Shown here in pieces: positions 1 through 6,630 of a DNA stretch of 7,551 bases. Position 1 is the first letter of the stretch, and every line of letters starts with the position of its first letter. The stretch spans positions 1 through 7,551 of the forward strand of contig VAYC01000376.1 in the NCBI GenBank assembly GCA_005885025.1, in the 5' to 3' direction. The position numbers and the translations under genes are program-made. Under the pieces are notes generated by a model, which did no database searches, was not told the DNA's origin, and saw only the letters and a program-made list of their open reading frames with translations. This DNA comes from Actinomycetota bacterium (GTDB lineage: Bacteria > Actinomycetota > UBA4738).

Positions 1-190
1 CCAACGTGAATTGCGTCTGTCGGGCGTACATGAATGGAGGTTCGACGAAGTAGAAGAGGACCTTCCCCAGCGGATGGGCGAAGAGCTCCAGCTCGAGGAC
101 CGGGCTTCCCACTCCCGTTCGGGCCCCTGTGCAGGCATGGATCATCCAGACCGTGCTCAGGAGGGACCCGCCACCGCCTTCCCGCGACAT
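1..190 (-). CDS. Unrecognised reading frame downstream of uvrB (3' end outside window)
   Basis: An ATG at 190-188 opens a frame of 63 codons with no stop before the window edge, so the C-terminus is missing. It begins 13 bp after the uvrB stop on the same strand, as expected for a last operon gene, but I see no Shine-Dalgarno sequence. The start is Gly-rich (residues 4-8). The later visible part alternates hydrophobic and polar residues (for example ELELFAHPLGKVLFYFVEPP), which looks like beta strands or a short membrane segment. Third codon positions are mostly G or C, like the neighbours. A second start at the ATG at 145-143 is possible. I recognise no family. One other minus-strand frame is also open here, so openness alone is weak support. 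It may be a real small gene or chance. Confidence 0.4.
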   Translation of the reverse strand, partial: MSREGGGGSLLSTVWMIHACTGARTGVGSPVLELELFAHPLGKVLFYFVEPPFMYARQTQFTL

Positions 191-203
191 GGGCCGGTCG
201 AGA

Positions 204-2234
204 CTACCGCACGCCCGCTTCTCTCATGGCCGCGAGCTCCCTTCGGAGCTCGAGCACCTCGTCCCGCAATCGCGCTGCATATTCGAACCGGAGGTCCTTG
301 GCCGCTTCGTGCATCTCGTCTTCGAGTGTCCGGATGAGGCGCTCGAGATCCTCGCGGGGCATGAGCTCGATGTCGGATCTCGCCCGCCGGCGCCGCGACC
401 GCTCCGGCGTCAGGGCCGAGCGACTCGGGTCGCCCTGCAGGGCGAGCAGGATGTCGGAGACCTTCTTCCGGATCGTCTGCGGGTCGATCCCGTGCTCGCG
501 GTTGTACTCCATCTGGATCTTCCGGCGACGGTTGGTCTCCGAGATGGCCCGCTTCATCGAGTCGGTGACCGTATCCGCGTACATCAGGACCTTCCCCTCG
601 ACGTTTCGCGCAGCCCGCCCGATGGTCTGGATCAGGGAGGTCTCCGACCGCAAGAACCCCTCCTTGTCCGCGTCCAGGATGGCCACCAGCGAGACCTCGG
701 GCAGGTCGAGCCCCTCCCGGAGCAGGTTGATCCCGACCAGGACGTCGAACTCTCCCAGCCGCAGGTCGCGCAGGATCTCGATGCGCTGGATGGTGTCGAT
801 CTCGGAGTGCAGGTACCGGACGCGCAGGCCCATCTCGATCAGGTAGTCGGTGAGGTCCTCCGCCATCTTCTTGGTGAGGGTGGTGACCAGGACGCGCTGC
901 GAGGCCTCCACTCGCTTCCGGACCTCCTCGATCAGGTCGTCGACCTGGCCCTTGGTCGGCCGGACCTCCACCTCGGGATCGACCAGGCCCGTGGGTCGGA
1001 CGATCTGCTCGACGACCTGTTTGCCCACTCGCAGCTCGTAGGGGCTCGGCGTGGCCGACATGAACACGACCTGGTTCACGCGCTTGGTGAACTCCTCGAA
1101 CTTCAGGGGACGGTTGTCCATCGCGCTTGGCAGGCGGAACCCGAACTCCACGAGCGTCCGCTTGCGCGACATGTCGCCCTCGTACATCCCGTGGATCTGC
1201 GGGACGGTGACGTGGCTCTCATCGATCACGCAGAGCCAGTCGTCGGGGAAGTAGTCGAGCAACGTGTAGGGCGGCTCGCCCGGCTGGCGGCCGTCGAGGT
1301 GGCGCGAATAGTTCTCGATGCCCGAGCAGAAGCCGACCTCGCGAAGCATTTCGAGGTCGTAGTCGTAGTTCGTACGCATCCGGAGCCGCTGGGCCTCGAG
1401 CAGCTTGTTCTCCGAGTCGAGCCTTGCCAGCTGTTCCCCGAGCTCGCGCTCGATCCCCACGATGGCCCGTTTCAGCTCGTCTTCCGGGGTCACGTAGTGG
1501 GTTGCCGGGTAGACGAAGACCTCCGAAAGGTCGCTCAGGAGCTCGCCGGTGACCTGATCCAGCCGGAGGATGCGTTCGACGGTATCGCCCCACCACTCCA
1601 CCCTGAGGATGGTCTCCTCGTAGGCGGCCTGGATCTCCAAGGTGTCGCCACGCACGCGGAAGCGCCCCCGGGCCAGGGTCTGGGTGGTCCGGTGGTACTG
1701 GATGTCGACCAGGCGCTGGATGGCCCAGTCGCGGTCCAGCGGAACGCCCTTGATGACACGCAGGATCTGGCCCGCGTACTGCTCGGGCGAGCCCAGGCCG
1801 TAGATGCAGGACACCGAGGCCACGATGATCACGTCCCGCCGGGTCTGCAGCGCCGAGGTCGCCGAGTGCCGCAGCCGCTCGATCTCGTCGTTGATCGAGC
1901 TGTCTTTCTCGATGTAGGTATCGGTCTGGGGGACGTAGGCCTCGGGCTGGTAGTAGTCGTAATAGGAGACGAAGTACTCCACCGCGTTGTGGGGGAAGAA
2001 CTCCCGGAACTCGTTGGCCAGCTGGGCGCCGAGCGACTTGTTCGGTGCGATGACCAGCGTGGGCTTCTGGACCCGCTCGATGACCCCCGCGATGGTGAAG
2101 GTCTTGCCCGTCCCGGTCACCCCGAGGAGCGTCTGATAGTCGTCCCCACGCAAGACGCCCTCCGTCAGCCGCTCGATCGCCTGTGGCTGGTCCCCGGCGG
2201 GGGCGAACTCGGACTCGACCTTGAACTCCGGCAT
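204..2234 (-). CDS. uvrB: UvrABC excinuclease subunit B (UvrB)
   Basis: UvrB is the cytoplasmic ATP-dependent subunit of nucleotide excision repair. It receives damaged DNA from UvrA, verifies the lesion with a beta-hairpin, and recruits UvrC for incision. The 676-residue length is normal for the family. Visible parts in order: Walker A GVTGTGKT (38-45), the tyrosine-rich damage-probing hairpin YYDYYQPEAY (91-100), helicase motif II DESH (338-341), the GFRLPSAMDNRP stretch (365-376), motif VI QTIGRAARN (536-544), and the C-terminal UVR motif that contacts UvrC (about 628-665). The Thr in Walker A and NKSLGAQ in place of the commoner NKTLAAQ are mild variants. The first is known from actinobacterial UvrB. 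The ATG at 2234 gives the usual N-terminus. No Shine-Dalgarno precedes it, but a TACAAT box lies 8 nt upstream. It follows an amino-acid uptake operon by 33 bp. No LexA box is evident. Confidence 0.98.
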   Translation of the reverse strand: MPEFKVESEFAPAGDQPQAIERLTEGVLRGDDYQTLLGVTGTGKTFTIAGVIERVQKPTLVIAPNKSLGAQLANEFREFFPHNAVEYFVSYYDYYQPEAYVPQTDTYIEKDSSINDEIERLRHSATSALQTRRDVIIVASVSCIYGLGSPEQYAGQILRVIKGVPLDRDWAIQRLVDIQYHRTTQTLARGRFRVRGDTLEIQAAYEETILRVEWWGDTVERILRLDQVTGELLSDLSEVFVYPATHYVTPEDELKRAIVGIERELGEQLARLDSENKLLEAQRLRMRTNYDYDLEMLREVGFCSGIENYSRHLDGRQPGEPPYTLLDYFPDDWLCVIDESHVTVPQIHGMYEGDMSRKRTLVEFGFRLPSAMDNRPLKFEEFTKRVNQVVFMSATPSPYELRVGKQVVEQIVRPTGLVDPEVEVRPTKGQVDDLIEEVRKRVEASQRVLVTTLTKKMAEDLTDYLIEMGLRVRYLHSEIDTIQRIEILRDLRLGEFDVLVGINLLREGLDLPEVSLVAILDADKEGFLRSETSLIQTIGRAARNVEGKVLMYADTVTDSMKRAISETNRRRKIQMEYNREHGIDPQTIRKKVSDILLALQGDPSRSALTPERSRRRRARSDIELMPREDLERLIRTLEDEMHEAAKDLRFEYAARLRDEVLELRRELAAMREAGVR

Positions 2235-2242
2235 GTCATTCG

Positions 2243-2248
2243 ATTGTA
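2243..2248 (-). promoter_or_regulatory. Possible -10 box for a leaderless uvrB transcript
   Basis: Read on the minus strand this is TACAAT, ending 8 nt before the uvrB ATG, in a 33-bp gap with no Shine-Dalgarno sequence. That geometry would start the transcript at or within a few bases of the ATG. A TTGACC lies upstream (2265-2260), but its 11-nt spacer is too short for a normal -35/-10 pair. The gap also holds the 8-bp palindrome CCCGCGGG (2254-2261), which could act otherwise. Inference from sequence only. Confidence 0.35.
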
Positions 2249-2267
2249 GGGGGCCCGCGGGTCAAGC

Positions 2268-3050
2268 CTAGAGTCGGCCCGCCTCGATGATGCGCTGGAG
2301 GAACTGCCGGGTCCGGGCGCTCTGAGGGTCGGTGAAGATCTGCTCGGGCGGGCCCTGCTCCAGGATGACCCCGGCCTCCAGGAAGCACACGCGGTCGGCG
2401 ATATCTCGGGCGAAACCCATCTCATGCGTGGCGATCAGCATGGTCATCCCGATCTCCGCCAGGCCGCGGATGACGTTGAGAACTTCCGCCACGAGCTCTG
2501 GATCCAGGGCACTGGTCACTTCGTCCAGCAGCATGATGTCGGGATTCATGGCCAAAGCCCGAACGATCGCCGCGCGCTGCTGCTGGCCTCCCGACAGCCG
2601 GTCCGGGTATTCGTCTCGTTTGTCCTCCAGCCCGAAGCGACGCAAGAGTTCGATCGCTTCGGTTTCGGCGTCGTGTCTCGACAGGCCTCGCACCTTGATA
2701 GGGGCCAGCGTGATGTTCCGCATGACCGTCATGTGCGGGAACAGATTGAAGGCCTGGAAGACGATGCCGATCCTCTGGCGGATCCGGTTCACGTCGACAC
2801 CCTCCGCGGTGATCTCTTCGCCTTCGACGAAGATCCGCCCCGCGTCGATCGTCTCCAGTAAGTTGACGCACCTGAGCATCGTCGACTTCCCGGAACCGGA
2901 CGCGCCGATCAGGCAGATCACCTCGTGGTCCGCCACCGAGAGGTCGATCCCCTTGAGGACGTGAAGATCGTCAAACGACTTGTGGACTCCCTCCAGCCGA
3001 ACGGCTTCGGCATTGCGGGTCTGCGGTCGCTCGTCGGTCGGGGCCCTCAC
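2268..3050 (-). CDS. Polar amino-acid ABC transporter, ATP-binding protein (GlnQ/ArtP type)
   Basis: This is the cytoplasmic ATPase that powers uptake through the adjacent permease and lipoprotein. With the GTG start at 3050 the protein has 260 residues, normal for the family. Walker A GASGSGKS is at 49-56, the Q-loop glutamine at 99, the signature LSGGQQQR at 152-159, Walker B IMLLDE ending at E177, the D-loop SALD just after, and the H-loop histidine at 209. MLLDEVTSALDPELV and ATHEMGFAR are typical of the polar amino-acid (PAAT) subfamily. The frame stays open for 95 more codons upstream, but those lie inside the permease gene and read as low-complexity Arg/Pro-rich sequence. The GTG at 3050 shares GTGA with the permease TGA stop, which implies translational coupling. 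The substrate cannot be read from this subunit. Confidence 0.95.
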   Translation of the reverse strand: MRAPTDERPQTRNAEAVRLEGVHKSFDDLHVLKGIDLSVADHEVICLIGASGSGKSTMLRCVNLLETIDAGRIFVEGEEITAEGVDVNRIRQRIGIVFQAFNLFPHMTVMRNITLAPIKVRGLSRHDAETEAIELLRRFGLEDKRDEYPDRLSGGQQQRAAIVRALAMNPDIMLLDEVTSALDPELVAEVLNVIRGLAEIGMTMLIATHEMGFARDIADRVCFLEAGVILEQGPPEQIFTDPQSARTRQFLQRIIEAGRL

Positions 3051-3961
3051 CGCACGCCCCCCGATGCCCGCATCTTCCGCTGCTGCCGGACGAGGAGGAA
3101 ATCGGTGAATCGAGCCAGCGGGATGGTGATGGCAACGAACAGGGCGGCGGCCACGGTCAGCCCGGCGAAATTGAAGAAGGTGGTGCCGTAGGCCTGCGCT
3201 GTGCGGACGACCTCGACCAACCCGATCGCCGCCACGAGCGCGGTGTCCTTCTGGAGGCCGATGAAGTCGTTGAGGAGCGGCGGGATCACCCGCCGGATGG
3301 CTTGGGGAAGGACGACGTGGCGGAGCGCCTGCCACCGGGACAGGCCGAGGGCCCGGGCCGCGGCGGTCTGACTCTCGTGAACGGACTCGATGCCCGCGCG
3401 GTACACCTCGGCCACGTACGCCGAGTAGACGAGGGTGAGGGCGATCACTCCGTAGGTGAACTGCGACAGCCGGGAGACGAACCCCAGCTGCATTCCCGGT
3501 AGGCCGAAGGCGATGATGAACATCACCAGCAGGAGGGGGATGCCGCGGAAGAAGTCGATGTAGGCGATGGCGAGCACGCGGAAGGGGAAGAACACGGGAC
3601 CCGGAATGCTCCGCACGACGGCCAGGAACAGAGCGAGTGCGAGGACGAGGACCTCGGCGATCAGAAACATCTTGACGGTGACCGTGAAGAACGCTGCCAC
3701 TACAGATGGGGTCACGTGGTCCTTCGAATGGGTGCCGAGGGCCGCGCCCTTCAGGTGATGGGGCGAGAAGAACGCCTGCTGGACCTCCCGAGACCCTGGT
3801 GCGATGACCGCCACCAGGATGATGACGGCGAGCACCCCGAGCGAGCTCGCCGCGGCGATGATCAGCCCCCGCTTCTCCCCCCTGAGCATCTTCCGCCGGG
3901 CGGGTGGGGGGCGCCCGGCTTCGATGAGCGGGGCCGGAGCCGAGGAGGGTTGCAGACCCAC
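3047..3961 (-). CDS. Polar amino-acid ABC transporter permease (HisM/GlnP type)
   Basis: This inner-membrane channel subunit of the uptake system probably works as a homodimer, since no second permease gene is present. It has 304 residues from a GTG with a strong Shine-Dalgarno. A cytoplasmic Pro/Arg-rich tail (1-30) leads to the first membrane helix (about 32-54). An external loop (55-88) follows, then further helices near 92-116, 125-155, 168-184 and 262-285. The DFFRGIPLLL motif (136-145) and the EAA loop (about 196-233, with ALGLSRWQALRHVVLPQA) identify the family and mark the docking site for the ATPase. The 27-bp gap after the binding-protein gene and the GTGA overlap with the ATPase gene place all three in one operon. 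The long tail and the extra first helix make it larger than minimal permeases of this family, a layout that is not rare. Confidence 0.95.
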   Translation of the reverse strand: MGLQPSSAPAPLIEAGRPPPARRKMLRGEKRGLIIAAASSLGVLAVIILVAVIAPGSREVQQAFFSPHHLKGAALGTHSKDHVTPSVVAAFFTVTVKMFLIAEVLVLALALFLAVVRSIPGPVFFPFRVLAIAYIDFFRGIPLLLVMFIIAFGLPGMQLGFVSRLSQFTYGVIALTLVYSAYVAEVYRAGIESVHESQTAAARALGLSRWQALRHVVLPQAIRRVIPPLLNDFIGLQKDTALVAAIGLVEVVRTAQAYGTTFFNFAGLTVAAALFVAITIPLARFTDFLLVRQQRKMRASGGVR

Positions 3962-3966
3962 GGCTG

Positions 3967-3974
3967 CCCTCCTC
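3967..3974 (-). promoter_or_regulatory. Strong Shine-Dalgarno for the uptake permease
   Basis: On the minus strand this reads GAGGAGGG. Its AGGAGG core ends 6 nt before the GTG at 3961. It decides the start of the permease and lies wholly within the 27-bp gap after the binding-protein stop. Confidence 0.8.
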
Positions 3975-3988
3975 GGCCCTCCCCTGGG

Positions 3989-4828
3989 TCAGGCTGTCGG
4001 CTGGAAAACCGGGAGGGGGTTCGTTCCCGGGAAGTACTTGTTTTGGAGCTTCGTTAGGGTCCCGTCCGCTTTCAAGTCCTTGATGGCCTGGTCCACGCAG
4101 GACTTGATCGGGCTCCCCTTCTGCATGGCCAGTCCGTACTGCTCGTTGGTCACGAACTCCCCGATGATCTTGAGGGGTACGTTCGACCCGTCCCGGATGC
4201 CGGCGGCGATCGGCACATCGATGATCTGGACGTCGATCGTCCCGGTCTTGAGGGCCTGCGCAGTCACGTCGGTCGTGTCGAATTGGCTCACCGGCTTCTG
4301 TGGCTTGACGTGGGCGTTGACGTAGTCGAGCCCGGTCGTCCCCGCTTCGGCCCCGAACTTCGCGCCGAGAAGGTCCTCGGTCTTCGTCGCGTTGGCATAC
4401 TTGCTGTCGGCTCGCACGAGGATCCCCTGGTTGGCGTCGAAGTATGGCTCACTGAAGTCGACGGCTTTGGCTCGTTCCGAGGTGATGGTGATCTCACTCA
4501 CCCCCACATCGAACTTCTTGGTCCCCGGGGCGCAGAGCTGGTCGAACGCGATGTTCACCCATTTGACGGCCGCCAGGTTGAGGCGCTTGGCGATCTCATT
4601 GATCATGTCGCCTTCGTACCCGGTCGGACTGGACTGGGGCCCGACCAGAAATGGCGCGTAGTAGGGGAATTCCGCGCCCACCGTGAGCGCGCCGCTCGTC
4701 AGGACGGACGGCGAACTGCACGGATTGGCCGACGTGCCGCTGGCCTGCGGCGTCGATTTGCTGGCGCAAGCGGTCAGGGCGAGCCCGACGACAACGAGAG
4801 CGGCAATGCCGCGGACGAATCTGCTCAT
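3989..4828 (-). CDS. Amino-acid ABC transporter substrate-binding lipoprotein (SBP_bac_3)
   Basis: This is the extracytoplasmic receptor that captures the amino acid and delivers it to the permease. It has 279 residues from the ATG at 4828, which a strong Shine-Dalgarno selects over the GTG 12 codons upstream. The signal is classical for a lipoprotein: SRFVR, a hydrophobic stretch (8-19), then the lipobox LTAC with the lipidated cysteine at 21. A Ser/Thr/Pro-rich linker (22-42) precedes the two-lobe domain. ITSERAKAVDFSEPYF (115-130) is a family hallmark, and R119 corresponds to the arginine that binds the ligand carboxylate. D204 in QIIDVPIA sits where the family aspartate binds the alpha-amino group. 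The ligand is therefore very likely an amino acid, of unknown identity. Cysteines at 37, 99 and 244 may allow a disulfide. First gene of the uptake operon. Confidence 0.95.
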   Translation of the reverse strand: MSRFVRGIAALVVVGLALTACASKSTPQASGTSANPCSSPSVLTSGALTVGAEFPYYAPFLVGPQSSPTGYEGDMINEIAKRLNLAAVKWVNIAFDQLCAPGTKKFDVGVSEITITSERAKAVDFSEPYFDANQGILVRADSKYANATKTEDLLGAKFGAEAGTTGLDYVNAHVKPQKPVSQFDTTDVTAQALKTGTIDVQIIDVPIAAGIRDGSNVPLKIIGEFVTNEQYGLAMQKGSPIKSCVDQAIKDLKADGTLTKLQNKYFPGTNPLPVFQPTA

Positions 4829-4830
4829 GA

Positions 4831-4840
4831 CCCCCTCCTC
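4831..4840 (-). promoter_or_regulatory. Strong Shine-Dalgarno for the binding lipoprotein
   Basis: On the minus strand this reads GAGGAGGGGG. Its AGGAGG core ends 5 nt before the ATG at 4828. It fixes the start at the residue that gives a clean lipoprotein signal peptide. Confidence 0.85.
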
Positions 4841-4886
4841 GAGGCACGCGAACGCCCAAGGCACCGCCTGGAGCGCGTCGGGCGGG

Positions 4887-4915
4887 AGCCTAGCACGGGG
4901 TCTGGAAGCGGGGAA
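4887..4915 (-). promoter_or_regulatory. Weak promoter candidate for the amino-acid uptake operon
   Basis: In the 118-bp gap before the binding-protein gene, the minus strand has TGCTAGGCT, an extended -10 form (TAGGCT at 4892-4887). A poor -35 match TTCCCC (4915-4910) lies 17 nt upstream. The transcript would start near 4880 and carry a leader of about 50 nt with the strong Shine-Dalgarno. Only the -10 side looks acceptable, so this is tentative. No clear operator was seen in the gap. Confidence 0.3.
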
Positions 4916-4919
4916 GGGC

Positions 4920-4946
4920 CAGTCGGATTCGAGGACAGCCCGACTG
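4920..4946 (-). terminator. Inverted repeat after the ABC-2 permease, possible terminator
   Basis: CAGTCGG and CCGACTG form a perfect 7-bp stem around a 13-nt loop, starting immediately after the TAG stop (4949-4947). No T-run follows: the next bases are GCCCTTCCCC. It could be a T-poor terminator of the kind proposed in high-GC bacteria, an mRNA-stabilising 3' hairpin, or chance. Its place between two separately transcribed units favours the first two. Confidence 0.4.
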
Positions 4947-5642
4947 CTATCGGCGGGGTTCCCAGGTGAAGAAGAGGACGGCCACGATCACCCCTGCCAG
5001 CCCCCACACCCCGATGACCAGCAGGTCCGCCCCCTTCCAGCCGCTGCCGGTCGGCGAGAAGTACGCCGACTTCATAGCCTGCGAGAAGTGGTAGACGGGG
5101 AAGGCCTTGGCCACCTTCACGTACCAGGCGTTGGGGTTCTGGATGGGGATGAAGATGTCGGACAAGAAAAGGAGGGGCAGGATCGTGAAGTTCACCACGG
5201 CGGGGGCAGCCTCGGCATTGGGCACGAAGCCGGTCAGCGCCAGACCCAGGGCAGAGAAGCTGGCCGCTCCTACCGCCAGGGTGGCCAGGAAGGCCGGCAG
5301 GGTCCTGCCGGGGATGTCGGCGCTGTAGAAGGCTTTCCCGAATACGATCACGATGATCACGAGCAGGATGGCTACCAGGATGGCGTGGACGATCCGCCCG
5401 AACATGTAGACCCAGGCCGGGACCGGCGCCCCCCTGACCCTCTTCAGGATGCCCGCGTCGCGCTGGAACGTGACGCCGATGGCAAGGTTCGTGAATGTCG
5501 CCGTAATGATGGCGAAAGCGCCGATCGCGGACACGTAGAACGTGGAGGTCTTCACGTTCTTCAGGCACTTGCCCGCGTTGCTGAACACCACACAAGTCGT
5601 GTCGTTGCCGAACAGCGCCGTGAAGATCACCAGGAACATCAA
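4947..5642 (-). CDS. ABC-2 type (DrrB-like) exporter permease, N-terminus not in an intact start context
   Basis: This is the membrane subunit of an ABC-2 exporter that pairs with the ATPase just upstream. From the TTG at 5642 it reads 231 residues (the ATG at 5639 is an alternative). Hydrophobic helices lie near 36-58, 82-101, 117-139, 147-165 and 205-224. The motif RDAGILKRVRGAPVPAW (61-77) and the NPNAWYVKVAKAFPVYHF segment before the last helix are typical of the family. Starting at TTG cuts through the first helix. The preceding in-frame codons (5696-5643) encode NKAFWRNPASAGFTFAFP, the usual family N-terminus, yet no ATG, GTG or TTG lies in that frame before an in-frame stop at 5768-5766. 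A frameshift near the start is the likely cause. With those residues the length would be about 250, normal for the family. Substrate unknown; lipid, drug or polysaccharide are all possible. Confidence 0.85.
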   Translation of the reverse strand: MMFLVIFTALFGNDTTCVVFSNAGKCLKNVKTSTFYVSAIGAFAIITATFTNLAIGVTFQRDAGILKRVRGAPVPAWVYMFGRIVHAILVAILLVIIVIVFGKAFYSADIPGRTLPAFLATLAVGAASFSALGLALTGFVPNAEAAPAVVNFTILPLLFLSDIFIPIQNPNAWYVKVAKAFPVYHFSQAMKSAYFSPTGSGWKGADLLVIGVWGLAGVIVAVLFFTWEPRR

Positions 5643-5707
5643 GGGGAAGGCGAACGTGAAGCCGGCGGAAGCCGGGTTCCGCCAGAAGGCCTTGTTCGTG
5701 TAATCAC
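5643..5707 (-). other. Displaced 5' end of the ABC-2 permease gene, probable one-base frameshift
   Basis: A GTG at 5707-5705 overlaps the ATPase TGA stop as GTGA, has GGAG 4 nt upstream, and is the natural start. Its frame reads VITR and then leaves the family sequence, ending at a TGA (5641-5639). The frame that carries the conserved residues from N (5696) onward is offset by -1. Adding one base between about 5705 and 5696 would give VITR-NKAFWRNP joined smoothly to the permease. The cause may be an assembly or sequencing error, a real mutation, or less likely recoding. I see no obvious slippery heptamer. Confidence 0.6.
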
Positions 5708-6618
5708 TCCACTCCGGCCTCGCCCCCGGTGAGCTGGAGGTAGACGTCCTCCAGGGTGGGCCTGGTCACGTCCAGGGCTTCCAGCCTGACCCCTCGTTCC
5801 AGGGCCCACCCAGTCAGCTCGTGCAGGATCCTGGTTGGATCCTCGGTCTTCACTTCGAACATACCGTTCTCCGAGGTGGCCGCATCCCGGACGGCGGGCG
5901 GCAGCTCCACGTTGCGGTCGGGCAGCCGGAACCGAACGACGGTCGCCGCAGTGTCCCGGCCGGCCAGCGAGCTCGGAGGTCCTTCGGCCACGATCTGACC
6001 GGCGGCGATCACTGCCACCCGAGCGGCCAGATACTGGGCCTCGTCCATGTAGTGGGTGGTGAGGAAGATGGTCTTGCCCAGGTTGGCGAGGTTCTTCACC
6101 ACTCCCCACGCGTTGCGGCGGGCGGAGGGGTCGAATCCCGTCGTGGGCTCGTCGAGGAACAGCAGCTCCGGGTCCCCAGACAGGGCGATCGCGACGTCGA
6201 GGCGTCGCTGCTGTCCGCCCGAGAGCTTCAGGACGCGCGTGTCCCGCTTCTCCATCAGCCCGACCACCTCGACGATCTCGTCCACCGGGCGAGGATGCGG
6301 GTAGTACTGGCGAAACAGATCGATGGTCTCGGCCACCGTGAGGTATGGATCGATCCCCGTGGACTGCAGGACGATCCCAATCCGAGACTTGAACGACCGT
6401 TCGCCCTTCGCGGGATCGTGGCCCAGCACACGAACCTCGCCGCCGGAGCGATCGCGAAAACCTTCCATGATCTCCACCGTCGTGGTCTTGCCCGCTCCGT
6501 TCGGACCAAGAAGAGCGAACACCTCTCCGCGCCGGACGGAGAGGTCGATCCCGCGCACGGCGTGCACGTCGCCGTAGGACTTCGTGAGCCCTTTGACTTC
6601 GATGGCGAGGGCGTCCAC
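5704..6618 (-). CDS. ABC-2 exporter ATP-binding protein (DrrA-like)
   Basis: This ATPase drives the adjacent ABC-2 permease. It has 304 residues from a GTG at 6618. Walker A GPNGAGKT is at 38-45, the Q-loop glutamine at 85, the signature LSGGQQRR at 132-139, Walker B LLFLDE at 152-157, and the H-loop histidine at 189 in TTHYMDEA. The nucleotide-binding domain ends near 215. A C-terminal extension (about 216-300) ends in the PTLEDVYLQLTG motif usual in DrrA/CcmA-type exporter ATPases. The start lies 19 bp after the DUF2203 stop with no Shine-Dalgarno, but TAGACT sits 6 nt upstream. The stop overlaps a GTG that probably began the permease. Relatives export antibiotics, lipids or wall precursors, and which applies here cannot be told. 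All catalytic motifs are intact. Confidence 0.95.
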   Translation of the reverse strand: MDALAIEVKGLTKSYGDVHAVRGIDLSVRRGEVFALLGPNGAGKTTTVEIMEGFRDRSGGEVRVLGHDPAKGERSFKSRIGIVLQSTGIDPYLTVAETIDLFRQYYPHPRPVDEIVEVVGLMEKRDTRVLKLSGGQQRRLDVAIALSGDPELLFLDEPTTGFDPSARRNAWGVVKNLANLGKTIFLTTHYMDEAQYLAARVAVIAAGQIVAEGPPSSLAGRDTAATVVRFRLPDRNVELPPAVRDAATSENGMFEVKTEDPTRILHELTGWALERGVRLEALDVTRPTLEDVYLQLTGGEAGVE

Positions 6619-6624
6619 GGACGC

Positions 6625-6630
6625 AGTCTA
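6625..6630 (-). promoter_or_regulatory. Possible -10 box for a leaderless exporter ATPase transcript
   Basis: The minus strand reads TAGACT, a TANNNT box, exactly 6 nt before the GTG at 6618, so transcription could begin at the start codon itself. The 19-bp gap has no Shine-Dalgarno. No -35 match is visible at 17 nt; that position falls in the GC-rich end of the DUF2203 gene. Such boxes are frequent by chance, so this is tentative. Confidence 0.35.

Noticed and set aside
129..2249. 706-codon plus-strand open frame covering all of uvrB
   Set aside because: It is exactly codon-on-codon antisense to uvrB. In this register plus-strand stops arise only where uvrB uses TTA, CTA or TCA, codons that are rare in GC-rich genes. 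The translation is low-complexity in Asp, Leu, Arg and Val and resembles no family.
2249..2265. TTGACC upstream of TACAAT as a full sigma-70 promoter for uvrB
   Set aside because: The spacer is only 11 nt, too short for a -35/-10 pair. Only the -10-like box is kept as a tentative element.
2235..2267. LexA/SOS box before uvrB
   Set aside because: uvrB is SOS-controlled in some bacteria, but neither a GAAC-N4-GTTC nor a CTG-N10-CAG pattern is present in this gap.
3051..3335. 95-codon N-terminal extension of the uptake ATPase
   Set aside because: It lies entirely inside the permease gene, reads as Arg/Pro-rich shadow sequence, and the GTG at 3050 gives the normal family start with a GTGA overlap.
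4829..4864. 12-codon extension of the binding lipoprotein
   Set aside because: It would put charged and bulky residues before the signal peptide and would bury the strong Shine-Dalgarno inside the coding region.
4683..5732. 349-codon plus-strand open frame across the permease, the gap and the binding-protein start
   Set aside because: It is antisense in the codon-on-codon register to the permease, is very rich in Gly, Arg and Asp, has no domain, and crosses two real genes.
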